Below are positions 1 to 8,684 of a DNA stretch of 64,000 bases, piece after piece (position 1 is the first letter of the stretch; each line of letters opens with the position of its first letter). The notes under the pieces are model-generated. The model made no database searches. It was not told where the DNA came from and was given only the letters and a program-made list of their open reading frames with translations. The DNA is taken from positions 62,001 to 126,000 of the forward strand of contig WYBM01000012.1 of assembly GCA_011525915.1 (NCBI GenBank), in the 5' to 3' direction. Origin of the DNA: Ardenticatenaceae bacterium. GTDB taxonomy: Bacteria; Chloroflexota; Anaerolineae; Promineifilales; Promineifilaceae. Made by a program: the position numbers and the translations under genes.

Positions 1-42
1 TGCGGCAGACTGCGCACTAAGGGGATTTTACCAACAACAGGC

Positions 43-72
43 AGGACGGCGACACGGCCGTCCTTTTTTTTA
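43..72 (+). terminator. Intrinsic terminator of a gene upstream of the window
   Basis: An 8-bp perfect stem (AGGACGGC at 43-50 pairing with GCCGTCCT at 57-64, 6-nt loop) is followed directly by a run of T to position 71. This is a textbook rho-independent terminator for plus-strand transcription entering from before position 1. The right arm contains the genome-wide ACGGCCGT octamer at 54-61. Confidence 0.75.
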
Positions 73-142
73 GCGTCTGATCAGAACTAATGTGCTAAAC
101 TGGCATATCGAATGTTGTGGAACTTTCTAAACGGGTGAAAAC

Positions 143-1363
143 ATGACGTCCGAACGGGGCAACTGGCAAAAAATGTTACAGGAACGGCGATTGCAACATC
201 AACTGGAAATTCAATCCCGGCAGATAGAGTCTGTCTTATCCCAGCATGATGTTTCGGCCCGTGTGGCTGGTGGGTATGTACAGCCACGCTCCATCCGGTT
301 TGACTTATCATCACACCTGGAAACAGGGTTGGAAAAATTACGCCACATTAAACAGGAACTTCTTTCAACTCTAGGAGCCACCGAGGGTGATCTCATACCC
401 CATCTTGGCGGCTGGCAATTACATGTGACCAGACCTGAAGAGCCACCCGTATCCTTGTTTGATTTACTGTCCCTGGTGCCTGATCTGGAGCCCATGACCA
501 TCTTGTTAGGGTTGGATGATAACGGCCGTCCTGTTTTGGTTGAATTGGCAGACCACACTTTGAGCCATATGCTGATTGCCGGTACAGCAGGCGCCGGCAA
601 GAGCACGTTATTGCGTACGATAGCGCTGTCATTAGCCCTAACGCACAGGCAATCTCAACTGCAACTGGCCATTTTAGATGGCAGTGCAAACGGCGTCGCC
701 GGAAGTTATACCTCATTAGAGCCGCTGTCTTATTTACCGCACATGCTGGCAGCTGTTACCTATTCCCCGGACGAGTGCCGGGAACTGGTGCATTTTCTGG
801 TTGGTGAATGCACCTACCGCCAAGAGCAGCAAATGGACACACCCAAGATTGTGGTGCTTATTGATGAGGTAGTGCATTTACTTAATAAAACAGCAGCGCA
901 CCATGAATTATCTGAAGGGATCATCCGTCTATTACAACGTGGGCCGGACGTAGGCATTCACCTGGTAATGACAACTGACCAGCCAGAATCAGCCAGATTG
1001 ACCAATGCCTGGCGAACCAATCTACCGGTGCGCCTGGTGGGGAAAGTGGCAGATGAGCGCATCGCCGCGGCCGCGGCCAGTATAGGTGCCACCCAGGCAG
1101 AATACCTGTTGGGCAGTGGTGATTTTCTGGCCATTGTCGATGAGCAGATGGTTCACTTTCAGGCAGCATTTGTAGGAGATTATGATTTGCATCTGACCTT
1201 GGAAACCCTGCACCGCTCACGCCCCCAGCCGCTGGTGGCTCAGCCCGTTCCGACGCAAAAGTTGGCCCCTACCCCACTGGAAAAGCAGACCTCTGAAGCC
1301 CGGTCATTTTCGATTATGGATACGGTGAGTGTGCAGATTGATGAAGCAGTGGAAGATGCATAG
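143..1363 (+). CDS. FtsK/SpoIIIE-like P-loop ATPase, soluble short form
   Basis: Protein of 406 residues with the motor core of FtsK/SpoIIIE translocases. Walker A is GTAGAGKS at residues 147-154 and Walker B is IVVLIDEV at about 236-243, followed by a RGPDVGIHLVMTT segment that matches the sensor strand of FtsK. Residues 30-140 resemble the FtsK beta-like region that precedes the P-loop. There is no membrane domain and no C-terminal gamma (DNA-orienting) domain, so it is much shorter than chromosome-segregating FtsK (over 700 residues). The ATG at 143 follows a weak GGGTGA. A 74-residue ORF follows after 12 bases and is probably co-transcribed. Likely a DNA-pumping or secretion-type ATPase; the substrate cannot be told from the sequence. 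Confidence 0.8.
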   Translation: MTSERGNWQKMLQERRLQHQLEIQSRQIESVLSQHDVSARVAGGYVQPRSIRFDLSSHLETGLEKLRHIKQELLSTLGATEGDLIPHLGGWQLHVTRPEEPPVSLFDLLSLVPDLEPMTILLGLDDNGRPVLVELADHTLSHMLIAGTAGAGKSTLLRTIALSLALTHRQSQLQLAILDGSANGVAGSYTSLEPLSYLPHMLAAVTYSPDECRELVHFLVGECTYRQEQQMDTPKIVVLIDEVVHLLNKTAAHHELSEGIIRLLQRGPDVGIHLVMTTDQPESARLTNAWRTNLPVRLVGKVADERIAAAAASIGATQAEYLLGSGDFLAIVDEQMVHFQAAFVGDYDLHLTLETLHRSRPQPLVAQPVPTQKLAPTPLEKQTSEARSFSIMDTVSVQIDEAVEDA

Positions 1364-1375
1364 GGAGATGTTCAC

Positions 1376-1600
1376 ATGAATGTAGGCATGTTATGGCTGG
1401 ATGATGATGCCAAACGGCCGTTTGCTGAAAAAGTTGAGCGAGCGGCGGAATATTACCAACAGAAGTACGGCCGTTTACCGGAGCTGTGTCTGGTGAACCC
1501 CGGTATGCTGGCCCAAAAACAGCACATTGGTCGCTTGGAAGTGCAGCCGCTGCGGACCGTCTTGCCTCACCACTTCTGGCTTGGAATGAGGTCCTCTTAA
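1376..1600 (+). CDS. Small conserved-looking protein downstream of FtsK-like ATPase
   Basis: 74 residues, beginning MNVGMLWLDDDAKR and ending near HHFWLGMRSS. The start codon lies 12 bases after the ATPase stop codon, with GGGAGATG just upstream as ribosome binding site, so the two are likely one operon. The composition is that of a folded soluble protein (acidic N-terminus, a helix of about 20 residues with tyrosines, then short beta-like stretches). I do not recognise the family. The stop codon abuts the hairpin repeat that begins at about 1603, so the 3' end of the gene is defined by, and possibly shaped by, that element. Confidence 0.6.
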   Translation: MNVGMLWLDDDAKRPFAEKVERAAEYYQQKYGRLPELCLVNPGMLAQKQHIGRLEVQPLRTVLPHHFWLGMRSS

Positions 1601-1602
1601 TA

Positions 1603-1698
1603 GCCGTCTAAAAACAACTTCCCGGTTTTGGGATAATAAGGCTACTTACAGCGTGTTTGCCAATTCAGCAGCTTATTTATTTGCAGATGCGCCCTTAG
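1603..1698 (+). repeat. 95-bp hairpin element, copy A (convergent gene junction)
   Basis: This stretch matches the reverse complement of 5002-5095 over its whole length with only scattered mismatches. Shared blocks include CTAAAAA.AACTTCCCGGTT, GGGATAATAAGGCTACTTAC and GCGCCCTTAG. In copy A the terminal hairpin (arms around 1652-1664 and 1681-1693) has decayed compared with copy B. It sits exactly between the convergent genes ending at 1600 (+) and 1695 (-), and supplies the stop codon of the latter. Confidence 0.85.
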
Positions 1699-2930
1699 TT
1701 AAGATCACGCATTAAAATAGACCGAGTACTACCACCTTGAATGATAGTCATTTGCAAAAATGACTTACGGCCGTCGGCTCCGTTAATTTCTGCTTCTGTG
1801 GTAATGCTTGTGTTATCAGGCTGTGTGATAAACTCCACAATAGCTGGGTCTTTAATAAGCTTGTGTATGGGGATTCCAGCCAGCTTGGCATCTGGCAATT
1901 GAAAAAGAGTTCGCGCTGATTTGTTCAGTAAAATGAGCTTAAACTCTTCATCCACAACCAAAACAGGGCTGTCGGTCTGGTCTACAACAGCACTTAATGT
2001 TTCTCGTTCCCGTTCAATTTCGGCATAAATGTTGGCGTTGTTGATAGCAATGGTAGCATAACCACCTAGCGCCGATAGGGCACGGGTGTCATTGCTGTCA
2101 AATGATGTTTCCTTTAAACGATTGGTGACCCCCAATACGCCAATGGGTTTGTTCTGCAGGATGAGTGGCACATAAATAAGCGACTTTACCAACAGCGCCG
2201 TATGTGTTCGTTTCCATTGGGAATCATTGCCAATGGCAATGGCGCGTTTTGTTTGTAAAACCTTACCGGCCAGGCTGTCATTGACTCGTTTACGCATGGA
2301 ACGTGCCTTTGAGTCCAGGTTTTTTGAAGCGCGAATGTATAATTCGCCATGCTCTTCGTCTAGCAGCATAAGCGAGCCCTCTTCAGCACCCACCACGTAC
2401 ACGGCCGCTTCTACCACACGATGCAGCACTTCTTCCAGGTCCAGGGAAGAGGCTACTGACTTACCTACACCATACAAAACGTTTAACTCCTGGGCCCGAC
2501 GCTGCAATTGAGAATTACTCTCCATGAGCTGCTGCACCAGTTGGTCACGTTCTCGTTGTAACCGGCTTTCGCGTAAAGCCCTATCAACCGATTCGCTGAT
2601 TTCGTCGGCATCAAACGGTTTAATAACGTAATCACGAATACCTAGACGGAAAGCAGCCACGGCCGTTTCCTCAGACCCATGGGCCGTGGCTAAAATGGCC
2701 GGAATCTCGATGCCTCGTTCCTTCAGCTTCTCCAGCACTTCCAGCCCGGTCAGACGCGGCATTTGCTGATCGACAATCATCAAATCCGGCTCTTTGGCAA
2801 TCGCCATCTCCAACCCCATTAACCCATTTGAGGCCTGCAGCACTTCAAAACCTTTTGGCTGTAAAATGTATTCACACAGAAAATCTCTAATCTCTTGTGA
2901 ATCATCAATTACGAGGACGCGCTCATACAT
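1695..2930 (-). CDS. Response regulator with GAF and PAS domains, possibly truncated
   Basis: About 411 residues from the ATG at 2930 (an in-frame upstream start at 3011 adds 27 residues that do not belong to the receiver fold). Residues 2-118 are a complete receiver domain: acidic pair D9/D10, phospho-acceptor D54 in IVDQQMP, T82 and K104 in VIKPF. A helical linker (120-150) leads to a GAF domain (about 150-305) and a PAS domain (about 315-408). It ends at ILMRDLN, which is where a HisKA/HATPase kinase core usually begins in this architecture. The stop codon is formed by the hairpin element at 1603-1698, so loss of a C-terminal kinase by element insertion is possible. Alternatively it is a genuine receiver-sensor protein. 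Confidence 0.85.
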   Translation of the reverse strand: MYERVLVIDDSQEIRDFLCEYILQPKGFEVLQASNGLMGLEMAIAKEPDLMIVDQQMPRLTGLEVLEKLKERGIEIPAILATAHGSEETAVAAFRLGIRDYVIKPFDADEISESVDRALRESRLQRERDQLVQQLMESNSQLQRRAQELNVLYGVGKSVASSLDLEEVLHRVVEAAVYVVGAEEGSLMLLDEEHGELYIRASKNLDSKARSMRKRVNDSLAGKVLQTKRAIAIGNDSQWKRTHTALLVKSLIYVPLILQNKPIGVLGVTNRLKETSFDSNDTRALSALGGYATIAINNANIYAEIERERETLSAVVDQTDSPVLVVDEEFKLILLNKSARTLFQLPDAKLAGIPIHKLIKDPAIVEFITQPDNTSITTEAEINGADGRKSFLQMTIIQGGSTRSILMRDLN

Positions 2931-3145
2931 AACAAACAACCTGATCCTTGAGCTGGAATTTTTTGGCCTTCTTGATTCTTCCAGATAGTTTTTGAATAGA
3001 ATTTGTCCCACGAACCATGAAACAGAGTATTACCGACTCTATATTACTACTCGGTTTATAACGATGCAACCCTCCACACGGCCGTTTCATAGGTATATTT
3101 ATAGAAAACTTGTCGGGTCAATCTGCATAAGATAGCATGTAAATT

Positions 3146-4999
3146 GTGAGCAACCAAAGCACCCCCACCACCAATCTCAAACTTTTGTTAACCTTATGCT
3201 GCCTTTTTTTGGCCACGATCATACTGGCCGGCGGCTGCCGCACAACCAATGTTGTTGAAGATTCATCACATATTGTGGTGACGGAAGTGTATATCATTAC
3301 CGGGGAGGAAATTGTCGTCACGCGTGTCATAGAACTCACTCCCACCCCTACATCGGCTCCCACGGCCGTACCAGCTGAAGATAGAGGCCCCGTCACCTTA
3401 GACATCAGTTTTGTGCGTGATACTGTCCCGACGATCGATCCTCAGCAAAATGTTAGCCAGGATGGCATTGACCTGATCGAGAACCTGTTTGTGGGGTTGA
3501 CCCGCTTTAACCATAAAACCAACCGTATTGAACCACTCTTGGCCAAAGCGTGGGACATAAGTGAAAATGGCCGTGTCTGGACATTTAATCTACGTGATGA
3601 CATTTTCTGGGTCAAGCCCCTCAATACAATGGTAGACGGTCTGCATGATGTCAAAGCCGTCAGGCCAGTGACCGCCGGGGACGTTGTTTTTGCCATCCAA
3701 CGCGCCTGCAGCAGCAAGCCCAATACCCCAGATACGTTTACCCTGTTTATCATCCGTGGGTGCGAACAGGTAAATACAACGCCCAATGCCACCCTGGCTG
3801 ATCTGGAGCGCATTGGTGTGACCGCCTTAAATGACACCACCTTACAATTCACGCTCACAAAACCGGCAGCCCATTTCCTGACGCTCACCAGCTTGTGGTT
3901 TATGCGGCCGTTGCCGCCAGAACTCATTGAAGCCCATGGCGATGATTGGCAGTCGGAAGCAGAAGCCGAATGGATGACCAACGGGCCATTTTTTCCACTT
4001 ACCCCTGAGTTAAAAACCTTGCAAATAAACCCCCTGTGGCCCTTACCTGTGGGCGGCAATATCGATCAGGTAAACATCCTTTATATCCCCACGGCAAAAG
4101 ATGCGCTGGCCCTCTGGCAGGGAAGACAAATAGACCTGGTCGATGTTACCAACGTAGACGTGAATCTGACAGACGAACGAATTGCCAACAAGTTACAATT
4201 GGTGCCCCAACAAACCCTTTATTACCTGGGCTTTAATTTTGACAGCGGTGTTTTTCGTGAACCAGGGATCAGAAGTGCCTTTGCGGCGGCTATTGACCGC
4301 GACAAATTGGTAGAGGAGCTTTTTGGTATGCAAGCTACCGGGTTACGTCACCTTATTCCACCAGGTGCAGTAGGCTCTTTGCCTGCTGGTGAGGTAGGCC
4401 AGGGGTATAGCCCAGATTATGCACGCCAACAGTTGGCGGCCAATGGTTTTGGGGGCTGCCGGTTAATGCCCCAAATCACGTTCCTGGTCAGTTCTTCAGA
4501 CCTCTCTTTACAGCAAGCAGAACTTATCCGGCGCATGTGGATAGATGAACTGAACTGTACAGAAGAACAAATTAAGATCGAACAGGTGCAGTTTGGCACG
4601 CTGCTTGCCAATACGCGCCGCGATGGGGGTGACGTTCGCCCAGACGTTTGGGAGCTGGCCTGGGCCTCTTATTATCCCGATGCCCACAACTGGATGGGGG
4701 ATTTGCTCCATTGTGAGGACAGCGAAAACAGGCTGAACCGCCCGTGCAGCACTGAAGATGATTTGATCCGGCAGGCAAACGCTACCTTTGATGAAGGCGA
4801 ACGGACCACCATTTACCATCAGCTTGAAAACCAATTTTTTAGTGAGGGGGGGATCATGCCGCTGGCACCATTGTATATCAGAAATGAACGAAGGTTGGTA
4901 CATACCTGGCTGACCTATACACCGGCTCTATTTGGCGGTGAACATTATGACACCTATGTCATTGACGCCGACCGCAAAGCGTTGGAGCAAAGCCGCTGA
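3146..4999 (+). CDS. ABC transporter substrate-binding lipoprotein, family 5 (oligopeptide/nickel type)
   Basis: 617 residues. The N-terminus has a hydrophobic signal ending in LAGGC with C31 as lipidation site, followed by a Thr/Pro-rich spacer. The mature part (from about 75) is a SBP_bac_5 protein: opening FVRDTVPTIDPQQNVSQDG, then GLTRFNHKTNRIEPLLAKAW, and a C-terminal lobe with PDAHNWMGDLLHCEDS. Such proteins capture peptides or other solutes outside the membrane for a Dpp/Opp-type importer, but no permease or ATPase lies nearby. The start is GTG with no Shine-Dalgarno; TTGTCG (3110) and TAGCAT (3133) at 17-bp spacing would put transcription at the start codon, so leaderless translation is possible. 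The gene is divergent from the response regulator. Confidence 0.88.
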   Translation: MSNQSTPTTNLKLLLTLCCLFLATIILAGGCRTTNVVEDSSHIVVTEVYIITGEEIVVTRVIELTPTPTSAPTAVPAEDRGPVTLDISFVRDTVPTIDPQQNVSQDGIDLIENLFVGLTRFNHKTNRIEPLLAKAWDISENGRVWTFNLRDDIFWVKPLNTMVDGLHDVKAVRPVTAGDVVFAIQRACSSKPNTPDTFTLFIIRGCEQVNTTPNATLADLERIGVTALNDTTLQFTLTKPAAHFLTLTSLWFMRPLPPELIEAHGDDWQSEAEAEWMTNGPFFPLTPELKTLQINPLWPLPVGGNIDQVNILYIPTAKDALALWQGRQIDLVDVTNVDVNLTDERIANKLQLVPQQTLYYLGFNFDSGVFREPGIRSAFAAAIDRDKLVEELFGMQATGLRHLIPPGAVGSLPAGEVGQGYSPDYARQQLAANGFGGCRLMPQITFLVSSSDLSLQQAELIRRMWIDELNCTEEQIKIEQVQFGTLLANTRRDGGDVRPDVWELAWASYYPDAHNWMGDLLHCEDSENRLNRPCSTEDDLIRQANATFDEGERTTIYHQLENQFFSEGGIMPLAPLYIRNERRLVHTWLTYTPALFGGEHYDTYVIDADRKALEQSR

Positions 5000-5001
5000 T
5001 T

Positions 5002-5095
5002 CTAAGGGCGCGTCTGCCAATTCAGCTACTTATTGGCAGACGCGCTGTAAGTAGCCTTATTATCCCGGAACCGGGAAGTTATTTTTAGATGGCTG
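5002..5095 (-). repeat. 95-bp hairpin element, copy B (convergent gene junction)
   Basis: Inverted copy of 1603-1698. It contains a perfect 14-bp stem: GCGCGTCTGCCAAT at 5008-5021 pairs with ATTGGCAGACGCGC at 5032-5045 around a 10-nt loop. A second small inverted pair (CCCGG AA CCGGG) lies at about 5064-5075. It starts 3 bases after the stop codon of the substrate-binding protein (+) and ends about 20 bases before the stop of rsmI (-). It therefore lies, like copy A, between converging genes, as a bidirectional terminator would. Confidence 0.88.
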
Positions 5096-5117
5096 CTAAC
5101 AAAGTGGAAACTGCTCG

Positions 5118-5792
5118 TCACGCTTTACCCGTTTTTCCAGCAATAACCACGACATATTCTCCCCGCGGCTCCTCCGTCTCAAAATGTTTGATGATCTCAG
5201 AAAGACGCCCCCGAAGGACAGATTCATAGAGCTTGGTGAGTTCATTGCATACGGCCGTATCCCGATCCCCCAACACCACCAGTGCATCCTGTAAAAAAGC
5301 ACGCAGCCGATGAGGGCTTTCGTAAAACAGCAAGGTATGGGGCGAATCGGCATCGACCGCCAGAAAATTTTGGCGTTTGCCTGACTTTCGTGGTGGAAAC
5401 CCGCGAAAGGTAAAGGCATGGGCTGGTAAACCAGAAAGCACCAACGCGGTGGTCACGGCCGTAGCACCGGGCAGCAGCGTCACAGGCACACCCGTAGCAA
5501 TGGCCTTCTGCATGATCGAGTAACCGGGGTCAGAAATGCCGGGGGTGCCTGCTTCTGAGACCACAGCGACCGATTTACCTTCGGCCAGCAAGTTCATGAT
5601 TTTGTGCCCGGCCTGCTCTTCATTGTGTTCGTGGAAAGCCATTTGTGGCTTGCTGATCTCATAGCGGTTTAGCAAAATGCTCGTCTTGCGTGTGTCTTCG
5701 GCCGCAATCACATCCACCGCCCGCAGCGTCTCCAAGGCGCGCAGGGTTATATCTGCCAGATTACCAATAGGTGTAGCAACTAAATAAAGCAT
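5118..5792 (-). CDS. rsmI: 16S rRNA (cytidine1402-2'-O)-methyltransferase
   Basis: 224 residues with the class III (tetrapyrrole-methylase fold) signatures of Rsm[20 protein letters not shown] at the N-terminus, IAAEDTRKT at about 30-38, [12 protein letters not shown] at about 79-90 (the AdoMet/substrate loop), and [18 protein letters not shown]. It methylates the 2'-OH of C1402 in the decoding centre. It is somewhat shorter than E. coli RsmI (about 286 residues) because the C-terminal helical extension is absent. It follows rsmE and the Rmt-like gene on the same strand, so three 16S rRNA methyltransferase genes sit side by side. Confidence 0.95.
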   Translation of the reverse strand: MLYLVATPIGNLADITLRALETLRAVDVIAAEDTRKTSILLNRYEISKPQMAFHEHNEEQAGHKIMNLLAEGKSVAVVSEAGTPGISDPGYSIMQKAIATGVPVTLLPGATAVTTALVLSGLPAHAFTFRGFPPRKSGKRQNFLAVDADSPHTLLFYESPHRLRAFLQDALVVLGDRDTAVCNELTKLYESVLRGRLSEIIKHFETEEPRGEYVVVIAGKTGKA

Positions 5793-5873
5793 AGGTCACC
5801 CACAAAAACCACGCATATTACCAATGAGGCACATTCATATCATCCCCACTTGGGAGATTTGTGCCCCTTACTT

Positions 5874-6614
5874 TTATTCGCCATTCCCCATCTGGCCATG
5901 TTCATATTCAAGTAACACGGCGGTGGCAATGGCGGCCGTTTCGGCCCGTAGAATGCGTTTGCCCAAGGTAACAGCAAACGCCCCATGCTGCCTGGCCATC
6001 TCAATTTCTTCCGGCACAAAGCCGCCTTCCGGGCCAATAAACAGGGCGATGGTCTGAGCGGCTCTTCCAGCCAAGGCGGCACGCAAGGTTACGGCCGTCT
6101 CCGCTTCCCAGGGAATAATGGCCACATCTGCCTGAAGCTGCCTGAAGGCGTCAGCCAGCCTCACCGGCGCATGCAACTTTGGCACGCGCCCCCGCCCTGA
6201 CTGCTCCGCTGCTTCAGCGATAATTTTATGCCAGCGCGCCAGCTTGCCGGCCTTGATGTCTACGTTTTGCCCTAACGTTCGCCGGGTTATCACGGGCACA
6301 AAGCAGTTCACCCCCACCTCGGTACCTTTCTGCAGAACCCATTCAAACTTTTCCCGCTTCAACAAGGCCATATACAGCGTCATATGGACAGATGGTTCAC
6401 CCACGGCCGTGCGCTTTTGCAAGATGTCGCCCGTCACCTGCTGCCGGCTGACGGCCGTCAGCCGCACCCCATATTCCCAGCCAGCATTATCCAGCGCCAC
6501 AACCTCATCCCCAGGCCGCATCCGCAGCACCTGCGCTACCTGGTGTGCCTGTTCCCCGGTCAGAATAAGCTGCCGGCCAATGATATTGTCAGGCGGAACA
6601 AAAAAACGATGCAT
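5874..6614 (-). CDS. rsmE: 16S rRNA (uracil1498-N3)-methyltransferase
   Basis: 246 residues. It has an N-terminal PUA-like RNA-binding part (MHRFFVPPDNI to about 75) followed by a SPOUT (trefoil-knot) methyltransferase domain. Diagnostic motifs are KGTEVGV, EAAEQSGRGRVPKL, IGPEGGFVPEE and LGKRILRAETA, the last two forming the knotted AdoMet site. The enzyme methylates U1498 of 16S rRNA. It lies 36 bases downstream of the Rmt-like gene and 81 bases upstream of rsmI on the same strand, consistent with one transcript. Confidence 0.96.
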   Translation of the reverse strand: MHRFFVPPDNIIGRQLILTGEQAHQVAQVLRMRPGDEVVALDNAGWEYGVRLTAVSRQQVTGDILQKRTAVGEPSVHMTLYMALLKREKFEWVLQKGTEVGVNCFVPVITRRTLGQNVDIKAGKLARWHKIIAEAAEQSGRGRVPKLHAPVRLADAFRQLQADVAIIPWEAETAVTLRAALAGRAAQTIALFIGPEGGFVPEEIEMARQHGAFAVTLGKRILRAETAAIATAVLLEYEHGQMGNGE

Positions 6615-6650
6615 ACCCCATCACCCACATCCATAACCGGTAAATAATCA

Positions 6651-7484
6651 TTACCGTTTCTCTATAACAAATACCAACTCCCCGGCAAACAACAACTCTG
6701 TCACCGGCCAATCATACCCTTGAATGATCTGGACCATAAACTCACGATAACGGTTTGTCAAATTCCGGCCACCATGCGTACTCACAGCCGGGTAAGAGAT
6801 GACCAGGTATTTGGCGTTAAGGGCCTCCAGCAGCGGCCGTCCCCGCCCGCCATAATTACGCTCAAACCGGGGCATCTCCTTTAAGAACAAGGCGACATCT
6901 GCCGTCTCCTGCGGAAACTGCATGGCCACATCTTGCACACGTGCCAGCGGTGCCAGCCCTTCCAGCCGCAGATAATGGTTAATAAACGCCACCCGCGGCT
7001 CGTGAATATCATAGGCGTAAAACTGTATTGCCTGCTCCCCTTGCCGTAAGCTGCTGTCTACCGGCCAACCCATCCAGCGCCAGGCAAGTGGATTCAACCC
7101 ACAGGCGATGTCCATCAGAACGTCAGGTTGGCCTGTAATGGCAAAAATACGCGCATAAAATTCAGCCATAATGGGCAGCCGCTCACGGGTAGAAAGATGC
7201 GCGTCTAAACAATCCAGGCAAATGGTGGCGACGGCCGTGTCATCACCCGCGGCAAAGGCAGCGTCCAGCCGAGCCGCTTCCACCGCATAATCGGGGTCGC
7301 CCAGGTAAGGGGCCATGATGCTGTGCAGCCGGGCCCGCACTGCTTTAATAGCCGGCCTAGTCTTCTTATGCTGGCGTACAGCTTCAGCGGCCAACTCACG
7401 GATTGTTGCTTCGTTGGTATCCCCATACTTGGCAGATTGTTTCACGGCCGTAACCACCGCTTCAATACGTTCATCTATCGGCAT
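6651..7484 (-). CDS. Divergent ArmA/Rmt/Fmr-family 16S rRNA m7G methyltransferase
   Basis: 277 residues with the architecture of the aminoglycoside-resistance 16S rRNA m7G1405 methyltransferases: an all-helical N-terminal part (1-90), the family box HLSTRERLP at 96-104, AdoMet motif I DIACGLNPL at 125-133, then DVALFLKEMPRFER and YLVISYPAVSTHGG. The C-terminal part departs from RmtB: the SLGGxGKGM segment is only loosely kept (STHGGRNL). A second, closer RmtB-like paralogue lies at 28376-29188. It leads a run of three rRNA methyltransferase genes (with rsmE and rsmI), which supports a ribosomal RNA target. Whether it modifies G1405 or another base cannot be decided from sequence. Confidence 0.8.
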   Translation of the reverse strand: MPIDERIEAVVTAVKQSAKYGDTNEATIRELAAEAVRQHKKTRPAIKAVRARLHSIMAPYLGDPDYAVEAARLDAAFAAGDDTAVATICLDCLDAHLSTRERLPIMAEFYARIFAITGQPDVLMDIACGLNPLAWRWMGWPVDSSLRQGEQAIQFYAYDIHEPRVAFINHYLRLEGLAPLARVQDVAMQFPQETADVALFLKEMPRFERNYGGRGRPLLEALNAKYLVISYPAVSTHGGRNLTNRYREFMVQIIQGYDWPVTELLFAGELVFVIEKR

Positions 7485-7530
7485 ACCCCTATCATACCAA
7501 CGCTGCCCCTATATAGACCATAGGCAGGTT

Positions 7531-7546
7531 GAAAACGGCCGTTTTC
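7531..7546. promoter_or_regulatory. 16-bp perfect palindrome in divergent intergenic region
   Basis: GAAAACGGCCGTTTTC is perfectly self-complementary and lies between the divergent genes starting at 7484 (-) and 7643 (+). It is an extended version of the ACGGCCGT octamer found throughout the window, so it may be one of those rather than a dedicated operator. GCCGGCCGGC at about 7571-7580 is a second short palindrome in the same gap. Confidence 0.4.
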
Positions 7547-7642
7547 GCCGCTATAGTGGGGCATAAGTGCCGGCCGGCAGTAGGGGTCGTCTTTTAGGGG
7601 CCCCGACTTTGTTGTAAACAACATCATACAAGGAGATAAAAC

Positions 7643-8671
7643 GTGAAAATTCGTGTTATTTTATGGTCTTTTGGCCTGGCTTCGTTTTGCCTGTTTATGG
7701 TCAGCCAGTTGTTAGCTGCCCAAACTACCCCCCAAAAAATGATTGGCGAAGTCCTCCAGATCCACGTCTGTGGCGTAGCCGAGACCACACAATACACCCT
7801 GTTTAACAATACGAACCAGGGAGCTACCGCTGTCAATGAGTATTGGCAAACGGATGGCACACTTGTGGCCTCTGTACCTGCTTCCGTTCCGGCCAATGGC
7901 AGCAGTGCATACACCGTTGGTGACTACGTACCCAGCGGTTTTGCCGGCGATGCCATCATCTCTTTTGACACACCGTTGTCAACGACCCTAGATGCCGGGC
8001 CAGGCGCTTTTCTGACAGCCGACTTCACCGTCACTCTTGGAACGAGCCCGGCGCCCCTGGCGGTCACCTTCACCAATCTGTCGGTAGGCTATGATTCCGT
8101 ACTCTGGGATTTTGGCGATGGCATCACCAGCACCCTGCCCAGCCCCAGTCATACCTATGCCAGCCCGGGTCTTTACGTCGTTACCCTAACAACTGACAAA
8201 ACCGGCTGCCTGGACTTTGATCCCTTTTTGAACCCAACACGATCGATTATCGTTGAAGTGATCGCCCCCACTGCAGATCTGGCTATAAGCCAGGCAGCCA
8301 TACCTGACCCGGCAACAACCAGCGCACCCCTAACTTATGTGTTCACCATTACCAATGACGGGCCAGATAACGCTACTGGTCTGATCATAACGGACACACT
8401 GGCCCCCGGTGTAACGTTTGTAGACGCCAGTACGGGGTGCAGCCTGACGGGCAGCATCGTTACTTGTTACCTGGATACACTGAGCAGCAACACGGCCGTA
8501 CCGCTGACACTCACGGTGTTGGCCCCGGAAACGGCCGGAACCATCACCAACACGGTAACCGTTCTGACCACCGCCGATGACCCGGATATGAGCAACAACA
8601 CGGCCGTCCTTACGACCACCATCACCTCTGCTAATTTCTCTGTTTACCTGCCTGTTATGGCAAAACCTTAA
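7643..8671 (+). CDS. Exported surface protein with PKD and DUF11 domains
   Basis: 342 residues, starting at GTG 7643 behind a strong AAGGAG (7630-7635). The N-terminus is a signal peptide (hydrophobic to about LLAAQ, residue 28). Residues about 125-185 form a PKD domain with the typical WDFGDGITSTLPSPSHTY motif, and residues 210-325 form a DUF11 repeat (ADLAISQAAIPDPATTSAPL to AVLTTTI). Such beta-sandwich domains are found in adhesive or structural envelope proteins. The protein ends SVYLPVMAKP; the YLP(I/V)(I/M) motif recurs in other exported proteins of this window. No catalytic domain is visible. Confidence 0.85.
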   Translation: MKIRVILWSFGLASFCLFMVSQLLAAQTTPQKMIGEVLQIHVCGVAETTQYTLFNNTNQGATAVNEYWQTDGTLVASVPASVPANGSSAYTVGDYVPSGFAGDAIISFDTPLSTTLDAGPGAFLTADFTVTLGTSPAPLAVTFTNLSVGYDSVLWDFGDGITSTLPSPSHTYASPGLYVVTLTTDKTGCLDFDPFLNPTRSIIVEVIAPTADLAISQAAIPDPATTSAPLTYVFTITNDGPDNATGLIITDTLAPGVTFVDASTGCSLTGSIVTCYLDTLSSNTAVPLTLTVLAPETAGTITNTVTVLTTADDPDMSNNTAVLTTTITSANFSVYLPVMAKP

Positions 8672-8684
8672 CGCTTATCTTCAG

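Noticed and set aside
1603..5095. Composite transposon
   Set aside because: No transposase is encoded between the inverted copies and no target-site duplication was seen; a small dispersed hairpin element is simpler.
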